DNA from: an uncultured Pseudomonadota bacterium
Lineage (GTDB): Bacteria > Myxococcota_A > UBA796 > SXON01
Length of the DNA: 64,000 bases
Direction of reading: 5' to 3'
Assembly (NCBI GenBank): GCA_903921785.1
Contig: CAIXRH010000337.1
Span: 1 to 64,000 of the forward strand
This document shows, piece by piece, positions 1-9,112 of the stretch (positions within the stretch are counted from its first letter, which is position 1; each line of letters begins with the position of its first letter). Made by a program: the position numbers and the translations under genes. The notes under the pieces are model-generated. The model ran no database searches and was not told the origin of the DNA. It saw only the letters and a program-made list of their open reading frames with translations.

Positions 1-728
1 AGGCGCTCCGCCACGGCGCCGAGCTCTTCCGCGCTGAACGACGTGGGGAACCGGGTGGTGAGCTCGGTGAACGTGGCCTCGGCCTCGGTGCGCTTCTCCC
101 GGTCGAGCTGGTAGGCGGTGAGCCGCATCAGCGCCTGCTCGGCGTAGAAGCCGTCGTAGCGGCCGGCCATCGAGCGGAGCTGGGCCTCGGCGTCGTCGGC
201 CTTGCCGGCGTCGGCCAGGGCGGCGAACTTCTGGGCGTCCGTGGCGTAGGAGATCGCGTCCGTGCCCGCGCCCACGGCGCCGGAGGTCGCGGCCGTGGCG
301 GCCTCCTCCGGCTTGCCCGCGCGGCGCCAGGCCTCGGTGGCCTTCAGCCACGCCACCCGCTGCGCGGTGCCCGTGGACTCGCCGGCCACCTGCTCGTACC
401 GGCGGGCCCCTTCCGCGAGGTTCGCCATGAGCGTCTCGTCCGTCGTGTCGTCGGGGAGGACCATCTCCTGCCCCTGGCCCGCCTCGAACGACTGCCGCTT
501 GGGCATCTTGTAGTCGATCGCGGAGATCGCCCCGTACTGCTCTTCCCACACCGAGTGGCGCCAGGTGTTCCAGCTGCTGTAGGCGAACGCTCCGAGGAGG
601 ATCGCCGCGACGACGTAACCACCGTACTTCCCGTACTTGAGGAAGAACTCCGTCGTGGCGATCTGCGCCCGCAGGACGTAGTCCTGTTCAACGTCGGGCG
701 CGGGGCTGGGGGTCGGCGGTTGATCCAT
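1..728 (-). CDS. Tetratricopeptide-like membrane-anchored protein (YfgM-like), truncated by window start
   Basis: Own translation from ATG at 728: MDQPPTPSPAPDVEQDYVLRAQIATTEFFLKYGKYGGYVVAAILLGAFAYSSWNTWR..., one TM near the N-terminus then Ala-rich helical repeats; open to position 1. Not listed in the ORF track because it is open-ended. Confidence 0.7.
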   Translation of the reverse strand, partial: MDQPPTPSPAPDVEQDYVLRAQIATTEFFLKYGKYGGYVVAAILLGAFAYSSWNTWRHSVWEEQYGAISAIDYKMPKRQSFEAGQGQEMVLPDDTTDETLMANLAEGARRYEQVAGESTGTAQRVAWLKATEAWRRAGKPEEAATAATSGAVGAGTDAISYATDAQKFAALADAGKADDAEAQLRSMAGRYDGFYAEQALMRLTAYQLDREKRTEAEATFTELTTRFPTSFSAEELGAVAER

Positions 729-829
729 CGGGCGGGCCTTGCGGTCGCGCGCCCTAACGGGTCGTCGGCTGGGAAGCATCCCGACGCGCGTGGACCGGGG
801 CGTCAGACCGAACGATCGTCCCACCCGCT

Positions 830-1027
830 CGCCCGGCGAGGACGCGGCGCCGGGGGGGAGCGGGAATCGCGACGTCCCGAGGGGGGACATCGTGGCCTTT
901 GGCCTCCATAACCGTGCGCATCAGCCATGGGTCCTGCCGCCACGGACGACGGGCCCTCGGCAAGCTCGGCCCGCCGCCCACGACGTCACCCGCCCGGTCA
1001 CCTCACCCTCAACCATCGGCGAAGAAG
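830..1027. repeat. Intergenic hairpin/REP-like repeat copy, inverted relative to the copy at 6899-7169
   Basis: 930-1027 'tgggtcctgccgccacggacgacgggccctcggcaagctcggcccgccgcccacgacgtcacccgcccggtcacc...catcggcgaag' matches the reverse complement of about 6981-7078; 830-853 matches the reverse complement of the 28-bp repeat at 6899 and 7142. Confidence 0.7.
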
Positions 1028-1130
1028 GCAGAGACTTTCCCGCAACGCCGTGAAAGCGTCGTCGGCGTGCTCAACGGGCCCGCCTGGTGTCGCACGGACG
1101 GGCGAGGCACCCGTACCCGGACAAACCGTG

Positions 1131-2138
1131 TCACCCCCCCCGTTCTTCAAGCGCCGCCAACGCCCCCAGCGCGCGCAGCCAGAGCATCACCGCGCCGCCC
1201 AGGCTGGCGGCATCGACCCCCGGGAGCCGCAGGCGGATGACGGACAGGCCGACCTCTTCGGCGGCGTCGATCCAGCCGCCGCTGGTGTCGCCCGGGCCGC
1301 TCCACGACACCACGACCCGCTCGGGGCCGCCAGCACGCAGGAAGGTGGCCCAATCTTCGTCGTCCGCGCGTACGGCCACCGGCGCCGGGCGGGCCGGCGC
1401 GACGACGCTCGCCGGGGCCAAGCGCACCGCCTGCGCCCGCGCGGCCCACTCCGCGAGCGGGAGGAGCTCGGCCCCACCGGCCACGTGCACCACCGAGTCC
1501 CGTGCGCGCTCGGAGGCGAGGAGCCGCAGCCCACGGGCCAGGGACCAGGCGGGATTGTCGGCGAGCGGGCCGTCACAAAGTGTCGACATCGCGGCGGCGC
1601 CGTCGAGCGCGGCAGCCACGTCGAGCCCCGAGAGCGCCGCGGCGGTGAGCACGCCCGCCCCGAGGGGGCCCCGGGTCCCCTCCCCGGCCCAGGCGTCTTC
1701 GATCCAGCGCCCGCCCGACGGCGGGTCGATGGCCTCGCCGCTGGCGGGTCGTTTGCAGGCCACCGCCACCCGATGGCCAGCCGAGACCAGCGCGTCGACC
1801 GCCTCGTCCACCCACGCGGGCCCGACCAGCGCCACGGCCGGGCCGGGCGCCGCGCTGGGGCTGTCCACGCCCGGGATCGGCCGGGAGAGCGCCGGCGCCC
1901 AGAGGTTGGCCGCGCGCACGGCGCCGGGCTGACCGTAGAGCCGCACCTCGGCGGCGCCTTCGAACGCCGCCACGGCCTCGTTCACCGGCTCGAGCGCGGG
2001 CAGCGGGCCCGGCCAGCCTTCGGCGCGGACCCGCGCAAACCGGGGGGTGAGCGCGCCCACGTCCCCCCAACGCCGCCGTAAAAGCGAGCCGGAACCCCGG
2101 AACAGGCCGCCGAGGTCGACGATCACCGAGCGGGCCAC
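1131..2138 (-). CDS. Glucose-6-phosphate isomerase-like (SIS-fold) protein
   Basis: ORF with GTG start at 2138 (MARSVIVDLGG...) that avoids overlap with the neighbour ending at 2152; SIS/Pgi-like segments 'GPLGAGVLTAAALSGLDVAAALDGAAAM' and 'NPAWSLARGLRLL'. Weak family resemblance. Confidence 0.55.
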   Translation of the reverse strand: MARSVIVDLGGLFRGSGSLLRRRWGDVGALTPRFARVRAEGWPGPLPALEPVNEAVAAFEGAAEVRLYGQPGAVRAANLWAPALSRPIPGVDSPSAAPGPAVALVGPAWVDEAVDALVSAGHRVAVACKRPASGEAIDPPSGGRWIEDAWAGEGTRGPLGAGVLTAAALSGLDVAAALDGAAAMSTLCDGPLADNPAWSLARGLRLLASERARDSVVHVAGGAELLPLAEWAARAQAVRLAPASVVAPARPAPVAVRADDEDWATFLRAGGPERVVVSWSGPGDTSGGWIDAAEEVGLSVIRLRLPGVDAASLGGAVMLWLRALGALAALEERGG

Positions 2139-2151
2139 GACCGGCCTCCGG

Positions 2152-3801
2152 CTACTCGCACGCGGCGAGGTTGACCACCGCCGGGCGACCCGCCGCGGGG
2201 AAGCGGACATCCTTCGTGGTCTGGCAGCTCTTGCCGTCGGTACCGACGAGCTTCATGGTGTGCACGCCCTCGCTGACCTGCATCGAGAGCGGGAGCGGAC
2301 CCATGTCGTTTCCGTCGATGAACACCGAGGCGCCGGTGGGGCCAAAGACGTTGAGGATGCCGCTGGCGATCTCCGGCGCGAGCCGGAAGGGCACCGACAT
2401 CTGCTCCACGCTGATGTTCACGTCGCTCGTCTCGGTCTTGTGGCCGGCGAGGGAGACCTTCACCTTGTGCTTGCCGTACGGCAGGTCCACCGTGACCGGC
2501 GCGGCGCCGCGCGCCTTGTCGTCGACGGTGACCTGCGCCCCCGGAGGATCACTGTTGATGGTGAGCTTTCCGGTGGACGCGTCCGCCGTGGCGGCTCCCC
2601 AGGGGTTCGCCGAAGTGGTGGACGCCGCGCCCGACGGCGGGGCGGACGGGGTTGCGGCCCCCCAGGGCGACGCCGGGGACGGCGTGGCCGAGCCGGTAGG
2701 CGTGGTGGGCGGCGGCTTCGTGGGCGTGACGGCCGCGGTGGGCGGCGGCTTCGTCGGCGTGGCGGCCGAGGTCGGCGTGGCTGCGGTCGGCGTGGCCGAA
2801 GTCGGCGTGGCCGAAGCGGGCGTCACCGCCGGCGGCGGCGTGATGGCGGCCGTGGGCTCCACGGGCGGCGCTTCGACCGGCGGCGGCTCGACCGGCGGCG
2901 GCTCCACGGGCGGAGGGGCGGGCGGCGGGGTGACCTTCTCCGGCGCCGCGGCGCTGGCGACGGGTTTGACGGGCTCCGCGTGATCGGGCTTCTTCTGCGA
3001 CTGCCACCAGAAGAACCCACCGCCGATGAGCAAAACGGCGCCAATGCCGATGATCCCGATGAGGCCGAGGCCGATGCCGGCGGCGGCCGGGGCGACGTTG
3101 CTCCCGCCGCCCTCCTTCTCTTTCTCGCGCGCGGGCGGCCGGGGCGTGGCCATCGGCACGGTGGCGAGGTTCTCGTCGCCGTTGGGGAAGTCGAGCTCGT
3201 CCATCCCCGCGGGGGGCGCGACCGCTACGGGGCGCGTCGGCGCGTCGACCACCGGCGCGGGCGGGGCGACCGGCGCCACCACCGGCGCAGGCGGGCGGGC
3301 GACGGGCAGCTCTTCGGCGACGACGGCCGCTTCGGGCGGCGGGCGGCGCACCACCGGGGTCGCCGACGGACGGATCGGCTCGGGCGCCACTTCACGGAGC
3401 GCCTCCTCGGTGGGCGTGCTCGACACCGGCTCGATCGCGGGGAGCGCGTGGGCCAGGATGGGGCGGGCCGCCGGGAGGTCCTCGCCGCGGGCGGGGGCGG
3501 AGGGGGCGTCGAACGCCGAGACCTCAGGTGCAGGCGCCGCGACGGGCGTGACGGCCTTCGCCGCCTGGGCCGCCTGCATCTTCGCCATGCGGATGAGGGT
3601 GGGCTCCGGCGCGTCGAACGCGTCCCACTGGGGGGGCGAGTCCATCGTCTCGGGGGGCAAGGACGGCGCGGACGCGAGGGTCGGCATCGGCGGCGCCTTC
3701 GGCGGCGTGGGCGCGGCCTGGGCCAAAAGCGGAGAACCGTCCTGGAAACAGAACTCCACCCAGTCTTCGTAGGCGTTCTTGCAGAGCGGACAGGCCTTCA
3801 T
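2152..3801 (-). CDS. Zinc-ribbon / PEGA-domain membrane protein
   Basis: N-terminal MKACPLCKNAYEDWVEFCFQDGSPL (Cys ribbon), central TM (GIGLGLIGIIGIGAVLLIGGGFFWW), Pro/Thr low-complexity linker, C-terminal PEGA-like 'GKLTINSDPPGAQVTVDDKARGAAPVTVDLPYGKHKVKVSLAGHK'. Confidence 0.88.
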   Translation of the reverse strand: MKACPLCKNAYEDWVEFCFQDGSPLLAQAAPTPPKAPPMPTLASAPSLPPETMDSPPQWDAFDAPEPTLIRMAKMQAAQAAKAVTPVAAPAPEVSAFDAPSAPARGEDLPAARPILAHALPAIEPVSSTPTEEALREVAPEPIRPSATPVVRRPPPEAAVVAEELPVARPPAPVVAPVAPPAPVVDAPTRPVAVAPPAGMDELDFPNGDENLATVPMATPRPPAREKEKEGGGSNVAPAAAGIGLGLIGIIGIGAVLLIGGGFFWWQSQKKPDHAEPVKPVASAAAPEKVTPPPAPPPVEPPPVEPPPVEAPPVEPTAAITPPPAVTPASATPTSATPTAATPTSAATPTKPPPTAAVTPTKPPPTTPTGSATPSPASPWGAATPSAPPSGAASTTSANPWGAATADASTGKLTINSDPPGAQVTVDDKARGAAPVTVDLPYGKHKVKVSLAGHKTETSDVNISVEQMSVPFRLAPEIASGILNVFGPTGASVFIDGNDMGPLPLSMQVSEGVHTMKLVGTDGKSCQTTKDVRFPAAGRPAVVNLAACE

Positions 3802-3857
3802 CGCGTGGACCGGGGGCGGAGGAGCGGGAGCTTACCGGATCGGCGGCGGTTCTGCAT

Positions 3858-5003
3858 CTACCCGCCCCCGTACGAACGCTTGAGGTGCCTCGCGATGACC
3901 ACCCGCTGCACCTGGTTGGTGCCCTCGACGATCTGCATCACCTTGGCGTCGCGCATGAGGCGTTCGACCGGGTATTCCCGGGTGTAGCCCGCGCCGCCGA
4001 GGACCTGCACCGCGTCGGTGGAGACCTTCATCGCGGCGTCAGTGGCCGCGCACTTCGCCATCGCCGCGATGGGGGTGTACGCGAGGTCCTGGTCGCGGAG
4101 CCAGGCGGCCTTGTGCACGAGGAGGCGCGCGGTCTCGACCTGGATCGCCATGTCCGCGAGCATGAAGCCCACGCCCTGGAAGTCGATGATCGCGGTGTCG
4201 AACTGCTTGCGGACACAGGCGTAGTTCGCCGCGCAGTCCAGCGCGGCCTGGGCGAGGCCCACGCTGGTGGCGCCGATGGTGATGCGCCCGGAGTCGAGCG
4301 CGCTCATCGCCACCCGGAAGCCGTCGCCTTCGGGGCCGAGGCGGTTGGCGGCGGGGATGCGGGCGTTCTCGAAGAGCAGCTCCACCGTGGGGCTGGCGCG
4401 CAGCCCCATCTTTTCTTCTTTCTTGCCGTAGGAGAGCCCAGGCGTGCCCTTCTCGACCAGGAACGCGCTCACGCCCTTGGGGCCGGGGCCGCCCGTGCGC
4501 GCCATGACGACGTACACGTCGGCGTAGCCGCCGTGGGTGATCCAGAACTTCGAGCCGTTGAGCACGTATTCGTCGCCCTCGCGGACGGCACTGCAGCGCA
4601 GCGAGGCCGCGTCGGACCCGGAGCCGACCTCGGAGAGCGCAAAGCCGCCGAGGTACTCGGCGCTGGCGAGCTTCGGGAGGAAGCGGGTGCGTTGTTCGTC
4701 GTTGCCGAACTTGGTGAGGATGATCTGCGGCAGGCCGCTGACCGCCACACACACCGCCCAGCTCGGCGCCACCTTGGCGATCTCTTCGAGCACGAGGCAG
4801 TATTCGACGTAGCCGAGGCCGAGGCCGCCCCAGGCTTCGGGGGTCGGGATTCCGCAGAGCCCGGCCTCGCCGAGCTTTCGGAAGATCTCCGGGCGGAACG
4901 TCTCCGTTTCGTCGTCGATCTTCACGGTGGGGCCAATCGCGTCCTGGGCCGCCGCGCGGGCGGCCTCCACGAGGGCCTGCTGCTCGTCGGTGAGGCGGAA
5001 CAT
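3858..5003 (-). CDS. Acyl-CoA dehydrogenase
   Basis: Full-length: FRLTDEQQALVEAARAA..., GFALSEVGSGSDAASL, KFWITHGGYADVYVVMART, QVLGGAGYTREYPVERLMRDAKVMQIVEGTNQVQR with catalytic Glu context. Confidence 0.97.
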   Translation of the reverse strand: MFRLTDEQQALVEAARAAAQDAIGPTVKIDDETETFRPEIFRKLGEAGLCGIPTPEAWGGLGLGYVEYCLVLEEIAKVAPSWAVCVAVSGLPQIILTKFGNDEQRTRFLPKLASAEYLGGFALSEVGSGSDAASLRCSAVREGDEYVLNGSKFWITHGGYADVYVVMARTGGPGPKGVSAFLVEKGTPGLSYGKKEEKMGLRASPTVELLFENARIPAANRLGPEGDGFRVAMSALDSGRITIGATSVGLAQAALDCAANYACVRKQFDTAIIDFQGVGFMLADMAIQVETARLLVHKAAWLRDQDLAYTPIAAMAKCAATDAAMKVSTDAVQVLGGAGYTREYPVERLMRDAKVMQIVEGTNQVQRVVIARHLKRSYGGG

Positions 5004-5074
5004 GACGACGTCTCCGGAGCGGCGGCCGGTAACCAGGATCCGGGCCCGGCGCCGAACGTTCGACGCGCCCCGGA

Positions 5075-5422
5075 CTACTCCTTGTCAGGCTCGGCGGTCC
5101 CCTCACCGGGGCTGGCGGGCTCCGCCTCGGGCTCCACGCCGGCGGCGCGAAGCGCGGCCTCGGCGGCCTTGAGCTTCTCCTCGAGCTCCGCGAGCCGGCC
5201 CACGCCGCGAACGAGGCCCGGATGGTCGATCTCGCCGGCTTCCACGAGCTGGCGGACCTCCTTGCCGAGCTTGGCGAACATCTGGTCGCGATCGGCGCGG
5301 AGCTGGCGGAGCACCAGCAGCTCCCGACCGTAGCGGGCGGCCTTTCCAGCCTCGACCTGGGCGCGGGAAAGGAGCTTGCCGAGCAGGTCGCCCAGCTCGC
5401 CTCCCGGGGGTTTCTCGGCCAT
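5075..5422 (-). CDS. Conserved coiled-coil hypothetical protein
   Basis: ORF MAEKPPGGELGDLLGKLLSRAQVEAGKAARYGRELLVLRQLRADRDQMFAKLGKEVRQLVE..., fits the gap between neighbours on the same strand. Confidence 0.7.
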   Translation of the reverse strand: MAEKPPGGELGDLLGKLLSRAQVEAGKAARYGRELLVLRQLRADRDQMFAKLGKEVRQLVEAGEIDHPGLVRGVGRLAELEEKLKAAEAALRAAGVEPEAEPASPGEGTAEPDKE

Positions 5423-5624
5423 GGACAGTCTCCTCGGGGCGCCGCTATCTCGGGACAGCCGGGCGTGCCGGCTCCCTCCGGTCGCCGTCGCCCTCCCTAC
5501 GGGCTCGCGCGTTCGCGCTCGGTGCCGGCGCCGCGCGCGCCGGCACGGGCCTCGCCTGGGGCGCCCGAACCACGGCCGCGGCGTGCCGGCGCGGCCCCCC
5601 GCCGGTCCGGCTCACGCGCGGGGA

Positions 5625-5667
5625 CAAAAACGAAGCCGCCCGCCGAGGATTTCTCCAAGGCGGGCGG
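5625..5667 (-). terminator. Intrinsic terminator downstream of tRNA-Ala
   Basis: Minus-strand CCGCCCGCC-TTGGAGAAATCCTC-GGCGGGCGG followed by CTTCGTTTTTGT. Confidence 0.8.
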
Positions 5668-5680
5668 TCGTTGTCCGAGG

Positions 5681-5757
5681 TGGTGGAGCTGAGGGGGCTC
5701 GAACCCCTGACCCCCAGAATGCCATTCTGGTGCTCTCCCAAACTGAGCTACAGCCCC
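5681..5757 (-). tRNA. tRNA-Ala (anticodon GGC), CCA encoded
   Basis: Minus strand GGGGCTGTAGCTCAGTTTGGGAGAGCACCAGAATGGCATTCTGGGGGTCAGGGGTTCGAGCCCCCTCAGCTCCACCA folds as a complete cloverleaf; anticodon loop ATGGCAT. Confidence 0.96.
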
Positions 5758-5769
5758 GGGACGCGCCGC

Positions 5770-5798
5770 CTACTATGCTTGCCCCCCAGGGGCGTCAA
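5770..5798 (-). promoter_or_regulatory. Sigma70-type promoter for tRNA-Ala
   Basis: Minus strand TTGACG - 17 nt - TAGTAG, ending about 13 nt upstream of the tRNA 5' end. Confidence 0.6.
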
Positions 5799-5885
5799 GG
5801 GCGCGCGGGCGATCTTGTCGTCGGGGCCGCGCGGAGGCCCCGTCCGTCCCCTGCCGCGCGCGGCCGACCGGTTAGCCGGGAAGCC

Positions 5886-6893
5886 ATGATCCTCGTCACC
5901 GGCGCCACCGGCCGCCTCGGCAACCAGGTCGTGCGGGTGCTCCGCTCGGTCGGCCTCGATGTCCGCTGCCTCGTCCGCAAGGGCAGTGAGTACTTCTGGC
6001 TCAACGACACGGGCGCCGCCTACTTCTTCGGAGATCTGCGCGATCCCACCAGCCTCAGCCGCGCCCTCAACGGCGTGCAGTACGTGGTGGCGGCGCACGG
6101 CGTGTGGGTCGAGCACACCGACAACGACCACAAGCGGGTGAACGCCGAGGGGTCGATCGCGCTCTTCGAAGCGGCGAAGGCGCGCGGTGTGCAGCACGTG
6201 GTCTACGTGAGCTGCGCGGGCGTGGCCACGGGCGGGGAGGTCCCCGCTTTCTCCAGCAAGCGCGCGGCCGAGGAGGCGCTGGTTGCCAGCGGACTGAGCC
6301 ACACCATCCTCCGGCCCGGCTTGTTCGTCGCCAACTTCGCGGACCTCGCCCGGCGCGTCGAGAAGAACGGCAACGTCTTCCTTCCCGGCCGCGCCGAAGC
6401 GCGCGTCAGCCCGATCCACACCCGCGACCTCGCGCTGATGTGCCTCGCGTCCCTCGATCTTCCGGCGGTGAAGGACCGGATCGTCGAGGTCGGTGGTGCG
6501 GAGGCGATGACCGTGGGGGAGGCCTTCTCGCGGATGTGCCGGGCCAACGGTCTGCCCGAGGCCTCCTGGAAGCTCCCCGCCACGGGCCTCCGTGCGCTGG
6601 GGCGGCTGGCCCGACCGCTCGGTCGCCGGTGGACCAACCGCGCCGACGAGATCGCCGTGGAGTACAGCACCGACAGCGCGGTGGACGGCGCCGAGATGGC
6701 TCGGCTCTTCGGCATTCCCCTCACCTCCTTTGACGAAGCCGCCCGCGCCGCGTTCGCCGAGCGCCACCCGAGCGAAGACCCCACGGCGCGCGAAGAGAAG
6801 GTCGTTCACCGGCAGTTCACCGCCACGATCTACGAGCCGGGGGTCATCCGTTGGGAGGACCTGCCCGACGGACCGCCGCCGCGCCGGGACTGA
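5886..6893 (+). CDS. NAD(P)-binding SDR/NmrA-like epimerase family protein
   Basis: MILVTGATGRLGNQVVRVLRSVGLDVRCLVR... Rossmann GxxGxxG motif, ...GSIALFEAAKARGVQHVVYVSCAG. Confidence 0.92.
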   Translation: MILVTGATGRLGNQVVRVLRSVGLDVRCLVRKGSEYFWLNDTGAAYFFGDLRDPTSLSRALNGVQYVVAAHGVWVEHTDNDHKRVNAEGSIALFEAAKARGVQHVVYVSCAGVATGGEVPAFSSKRAAEEALVASGLSHTILRPGLFVANFADLARRVEKNGNVFLPGRAEARVSPIHTRDLALMCLASLDLPAVKDRIVEVGGAEAMTVGEAFSRMCRANGLPEASWKLPATGLRALGRLARPLGRRWTNRADEIAVEYSTDSAVDGAEMARLFGIPLTSFDEAARAAFAERHPSEDPTAREEKVVHRQFTATIYEPGVIRWEDLPDGPPPRRD

Positions 6894-6898
6894 GCGGT

Positions 6899-7169
6899 CG
6901 GGCGCCGCGTCCTCGCCGGGCGCGCCCGTGCAGCAAACCCATGCCGACTTCACGACGCCGAGCGAAGATTCCGTGGTTTTTCGCCGACGATTCAGGGCGC
7001 GCTGACCTGGCGGGTGACGCCACGGACGGTGGGCCGAGCTTGCCGAGGTCCCGCCGTCCGTGGCGGCAGGACCCAGCGCCTACGCCGACGGTCCCGGCGG
7101 CCGAGCGCGCCGGGGCCTCGACGCCGTGAATCCTGCATCTCCGGGCGCCGCGTCCTCGCCGGGCGCGCC
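6899..7169. repeat. Composite intergenic repeat: two 28-bp identical direct repeats flanking a hairpin
   Basis: cgggcgccgcgtcctcgccgggcgcgcc is identical at 6899-6926 and 7142-7169; hairpin 7019-7064 with perfect 11-bp arms GCCACGGACGG / CCGTCCGTGGC. Confidence 0.8.
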
Positions 7170-7215
7170 GGGGATCCCCGCCGGTCAGCGCGTTCCTCGG
7201 CTACACTCACAAACG

Positions 7216-8856
7216 ATGCGCTTCCCGTTCGCGATGCTCCTGCTCACGGCCTGCCCGATCGTGGCCGAGCCCACCGCGGACTCCGCCTGCCCTCCCGGGA
7301 ACGCCCGTTGCCACCAGCCCGACGACTGCTCCTCGGGAGACCCTGACTTTCGCGAGTGGTACCCCGACGCGGACGCGGACGGCTACGGCGACGACGCCTC
7401 CGCCCGCACCGGCTGCTCCGCCCGCGACGGCGAGACCGAGACCGCCGGCGACTGCGCGGACGACGACCCGACCATCCACCCCGGCGCGAACGACGTCTGC
7501 GCCGATGGCGTGGATCAGGACTGCGACGGCCGCGACCCCCGCTGCTCCATGGCCGGCGAGCTCTCCCTGGCCGACGCGGACGCCAAGATCCTCGGCGCAA
7601 CCAGCATGATGATGGCCGAGTATATGGACGTGGGCGACGTCAACGACGACGGCTTCGCCGACGTGGCGGCGAACACCATGTACGCCGACGCGATGCAGGG
7701 CGGGGGCGCGATCGTCTTCGGCCCGGTGAGCGGGACACACCCCCTGAGCGAGGTCGGCGCCCGCATCCTCAGCAGCCGCGCCACCACCAGCGCGGGCCGC
7801 TCCGTCGCCGTGGCCGACGTCAACGGCGACGGGATCGACGACATCGCCCTCGGCGCCGCCGACGAGACCTGCATGGAGTGGGTCCTCTTCGGCCCCATCA
7901 CCGGGGACGTGAAGCTCGCCGACGCGGACGTCACCCGCTCCGGCACCTGGGACACCGAGGTCGGCCACGGCTCCGACCTCGCGGACGTCACCGGCGACGG
8001 GGTGGTGGACCTCATCATCGGCGCCTACGAAGACGACACCAAGGGTGTGGACGCGGGGGCCGTCTTCGTGGAGCACGGGCCCGTGGCGCTCGGGACGTCC
8101 ACGGTCAACGCCGAGGCCGATCAGCGGTTCTACGGAGAGGCCGGGGGGGCCTACGCCGGTCGGTACGTGCGCGCCGGGGAGGACGTCAACGGCGATGGCA
8201 TCGGCGACCTCCTCCTCGCCGCGCCCTACGCCTCCGACGGCGCGCCCACCTCCGGCGCGGCCTACCTCGTCTACGGCGGCGGAACCGGCGACGTGGGCCT
8301 CGCCCAGGCCGACGCGAAGTACGCTGGGGAAGACGCTGGCGACTACGCGGGCGAGGGCCTCGCCCTCGGCGACGTCAGCGGCGACGGCCTCACGGACATC
8401 CTCCTCGGCGGCTACGACTCCAGCGCCGGCGTCTACACCGGCGCCGCCTACGTGGTCTACGGTCCCGGCACGAGCACCGCCTCCCTCGCCAACGCCGACG
8501 TCATCCTCCGCGGCGACGCCCGAAACGAGCAGTTCGGCCTCGCCCTCTCCGGGAAGGACGTCGACGGCGACGGCGTCGGCGACCTGCTGGTCGGTGCCCG
8601 CGGCGAGGTCGGCGCCGCCCGGCTCAGCGGCGCCGCATCCTTGTTCTATGGCCCCATCCTCGGCGGCCTCGACGCCTCCACGCCCGACCTCCACCTCCTC
8701 GGCGACGTCGCAAACGCCTCGGCCGGCGCATCGGTAGACTCCGCCGACCTCGACGCCGACGGCCTCCCCGACCTGCTCGTCGGGGCTCCCACGGATCGCG
8801 ATGGCGGGAGCAGCGCAGGGGCGATCTACGTGGTCTACGGGGTGACCCGGCCGTAG
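7216..8856 (+). CDS. Lipoprotein with MopE-like metal-binding motif and FG-GAP (integrin alpha-like) repeats
   Basis: Lipoprotein-type start MRFPFAMLLLTACP; 'WYPDADADGYGDDAS...AGDCADDDPTIHPGANDVCADGVDQDCDG'; multiple 'GDVNDDGFADVAAN', 'ADVNGDGIDDIALGA', 'GEDVNGDGIGDLLLAAP' blades. Confidence 0.92.
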   Translation: MRFPFAMLLLTACPIVAEPTADSACPPGNARCHQPDDCSSGDPDFREWYPDADADGYGDDASARTGCSARDGETETAGDCADDDPTIHPGANDVCADGVDQDCDGRDPRCSMAGELSLADADAKILGATSMMMAEYMDVGDVNDDGFADVAANTMYADAMQGGGAIVFGPVSGTHPLSEVGARILSSRATTSAGRSVAVADVNGDGIDDIALGAADETCMEWVLFGPITGDVKLADADVTRSGTWDTEVGHGSDLADVTGDGVVDLIIGAYEDDTKGVDAGAVFVEHGPVALGTSTVNAEADQRFYGEAGGAYAGRYVRAGEDVNGDGIGDLLLAAPYASDGAPTSGAAYLVYGGGTGDVGLAQADAKYAGEDAGDYAGEGLALGDVSGDGLTDILLGGYDSSAGVYTGAAYVVYGPGTSTASLANADVILRGDARNEQFGLALSGKDVDGDGVGDLLVGARGEVGAARLSGAASLFYGPILGGLDASTPDLHLLGDVANASAGASVDSADLDADGLPDLLVGAPTDRDGGSSAGAIYVVYGVTRP

Positions 8857-9067
8857 GGCCCCTCCCTTCCGAATTGCACCACGGAGGACACGGAGAGATG
8901 ACGGAACCGCGTCCGATTCGGCTCCACCACCGCCGCGATGGGGTCCCCGGGAGGGCTCAGACCGAGCGTACGCGCGAACCGGCCGAGCACGTGTCCACGG
9001 GCAGGCCCATCAAGCGGTCCCAAACGACGACAAAAAGGCGCCGCTGACGCCGGTCATGGCTGGACCA

Positions 9068-9108
9068 CTTGGGCTCGCGAGGGTGGAGGAGGGCTGGGAG
9101 GGGGAACC
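9068..9108 (+). repeat. Post-stop intergenic repeat, copy A
   Basis: cttgggctcgcgagggtggaggagggctgggagggggaacc, a few bp 3' of the minus-strand stop at 9113. Confidence 0.7.
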
Positions 9109-9112
9109 CTCG

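Noticed and set aside
2047-3987. 646-aa plus-strand ORF antisense to the PEGA protein
   Set aside because: RRGRGG low-complexity translation typical of the opposite frame of Pro/Thr-rich coding; the real gene is on the minus strand.
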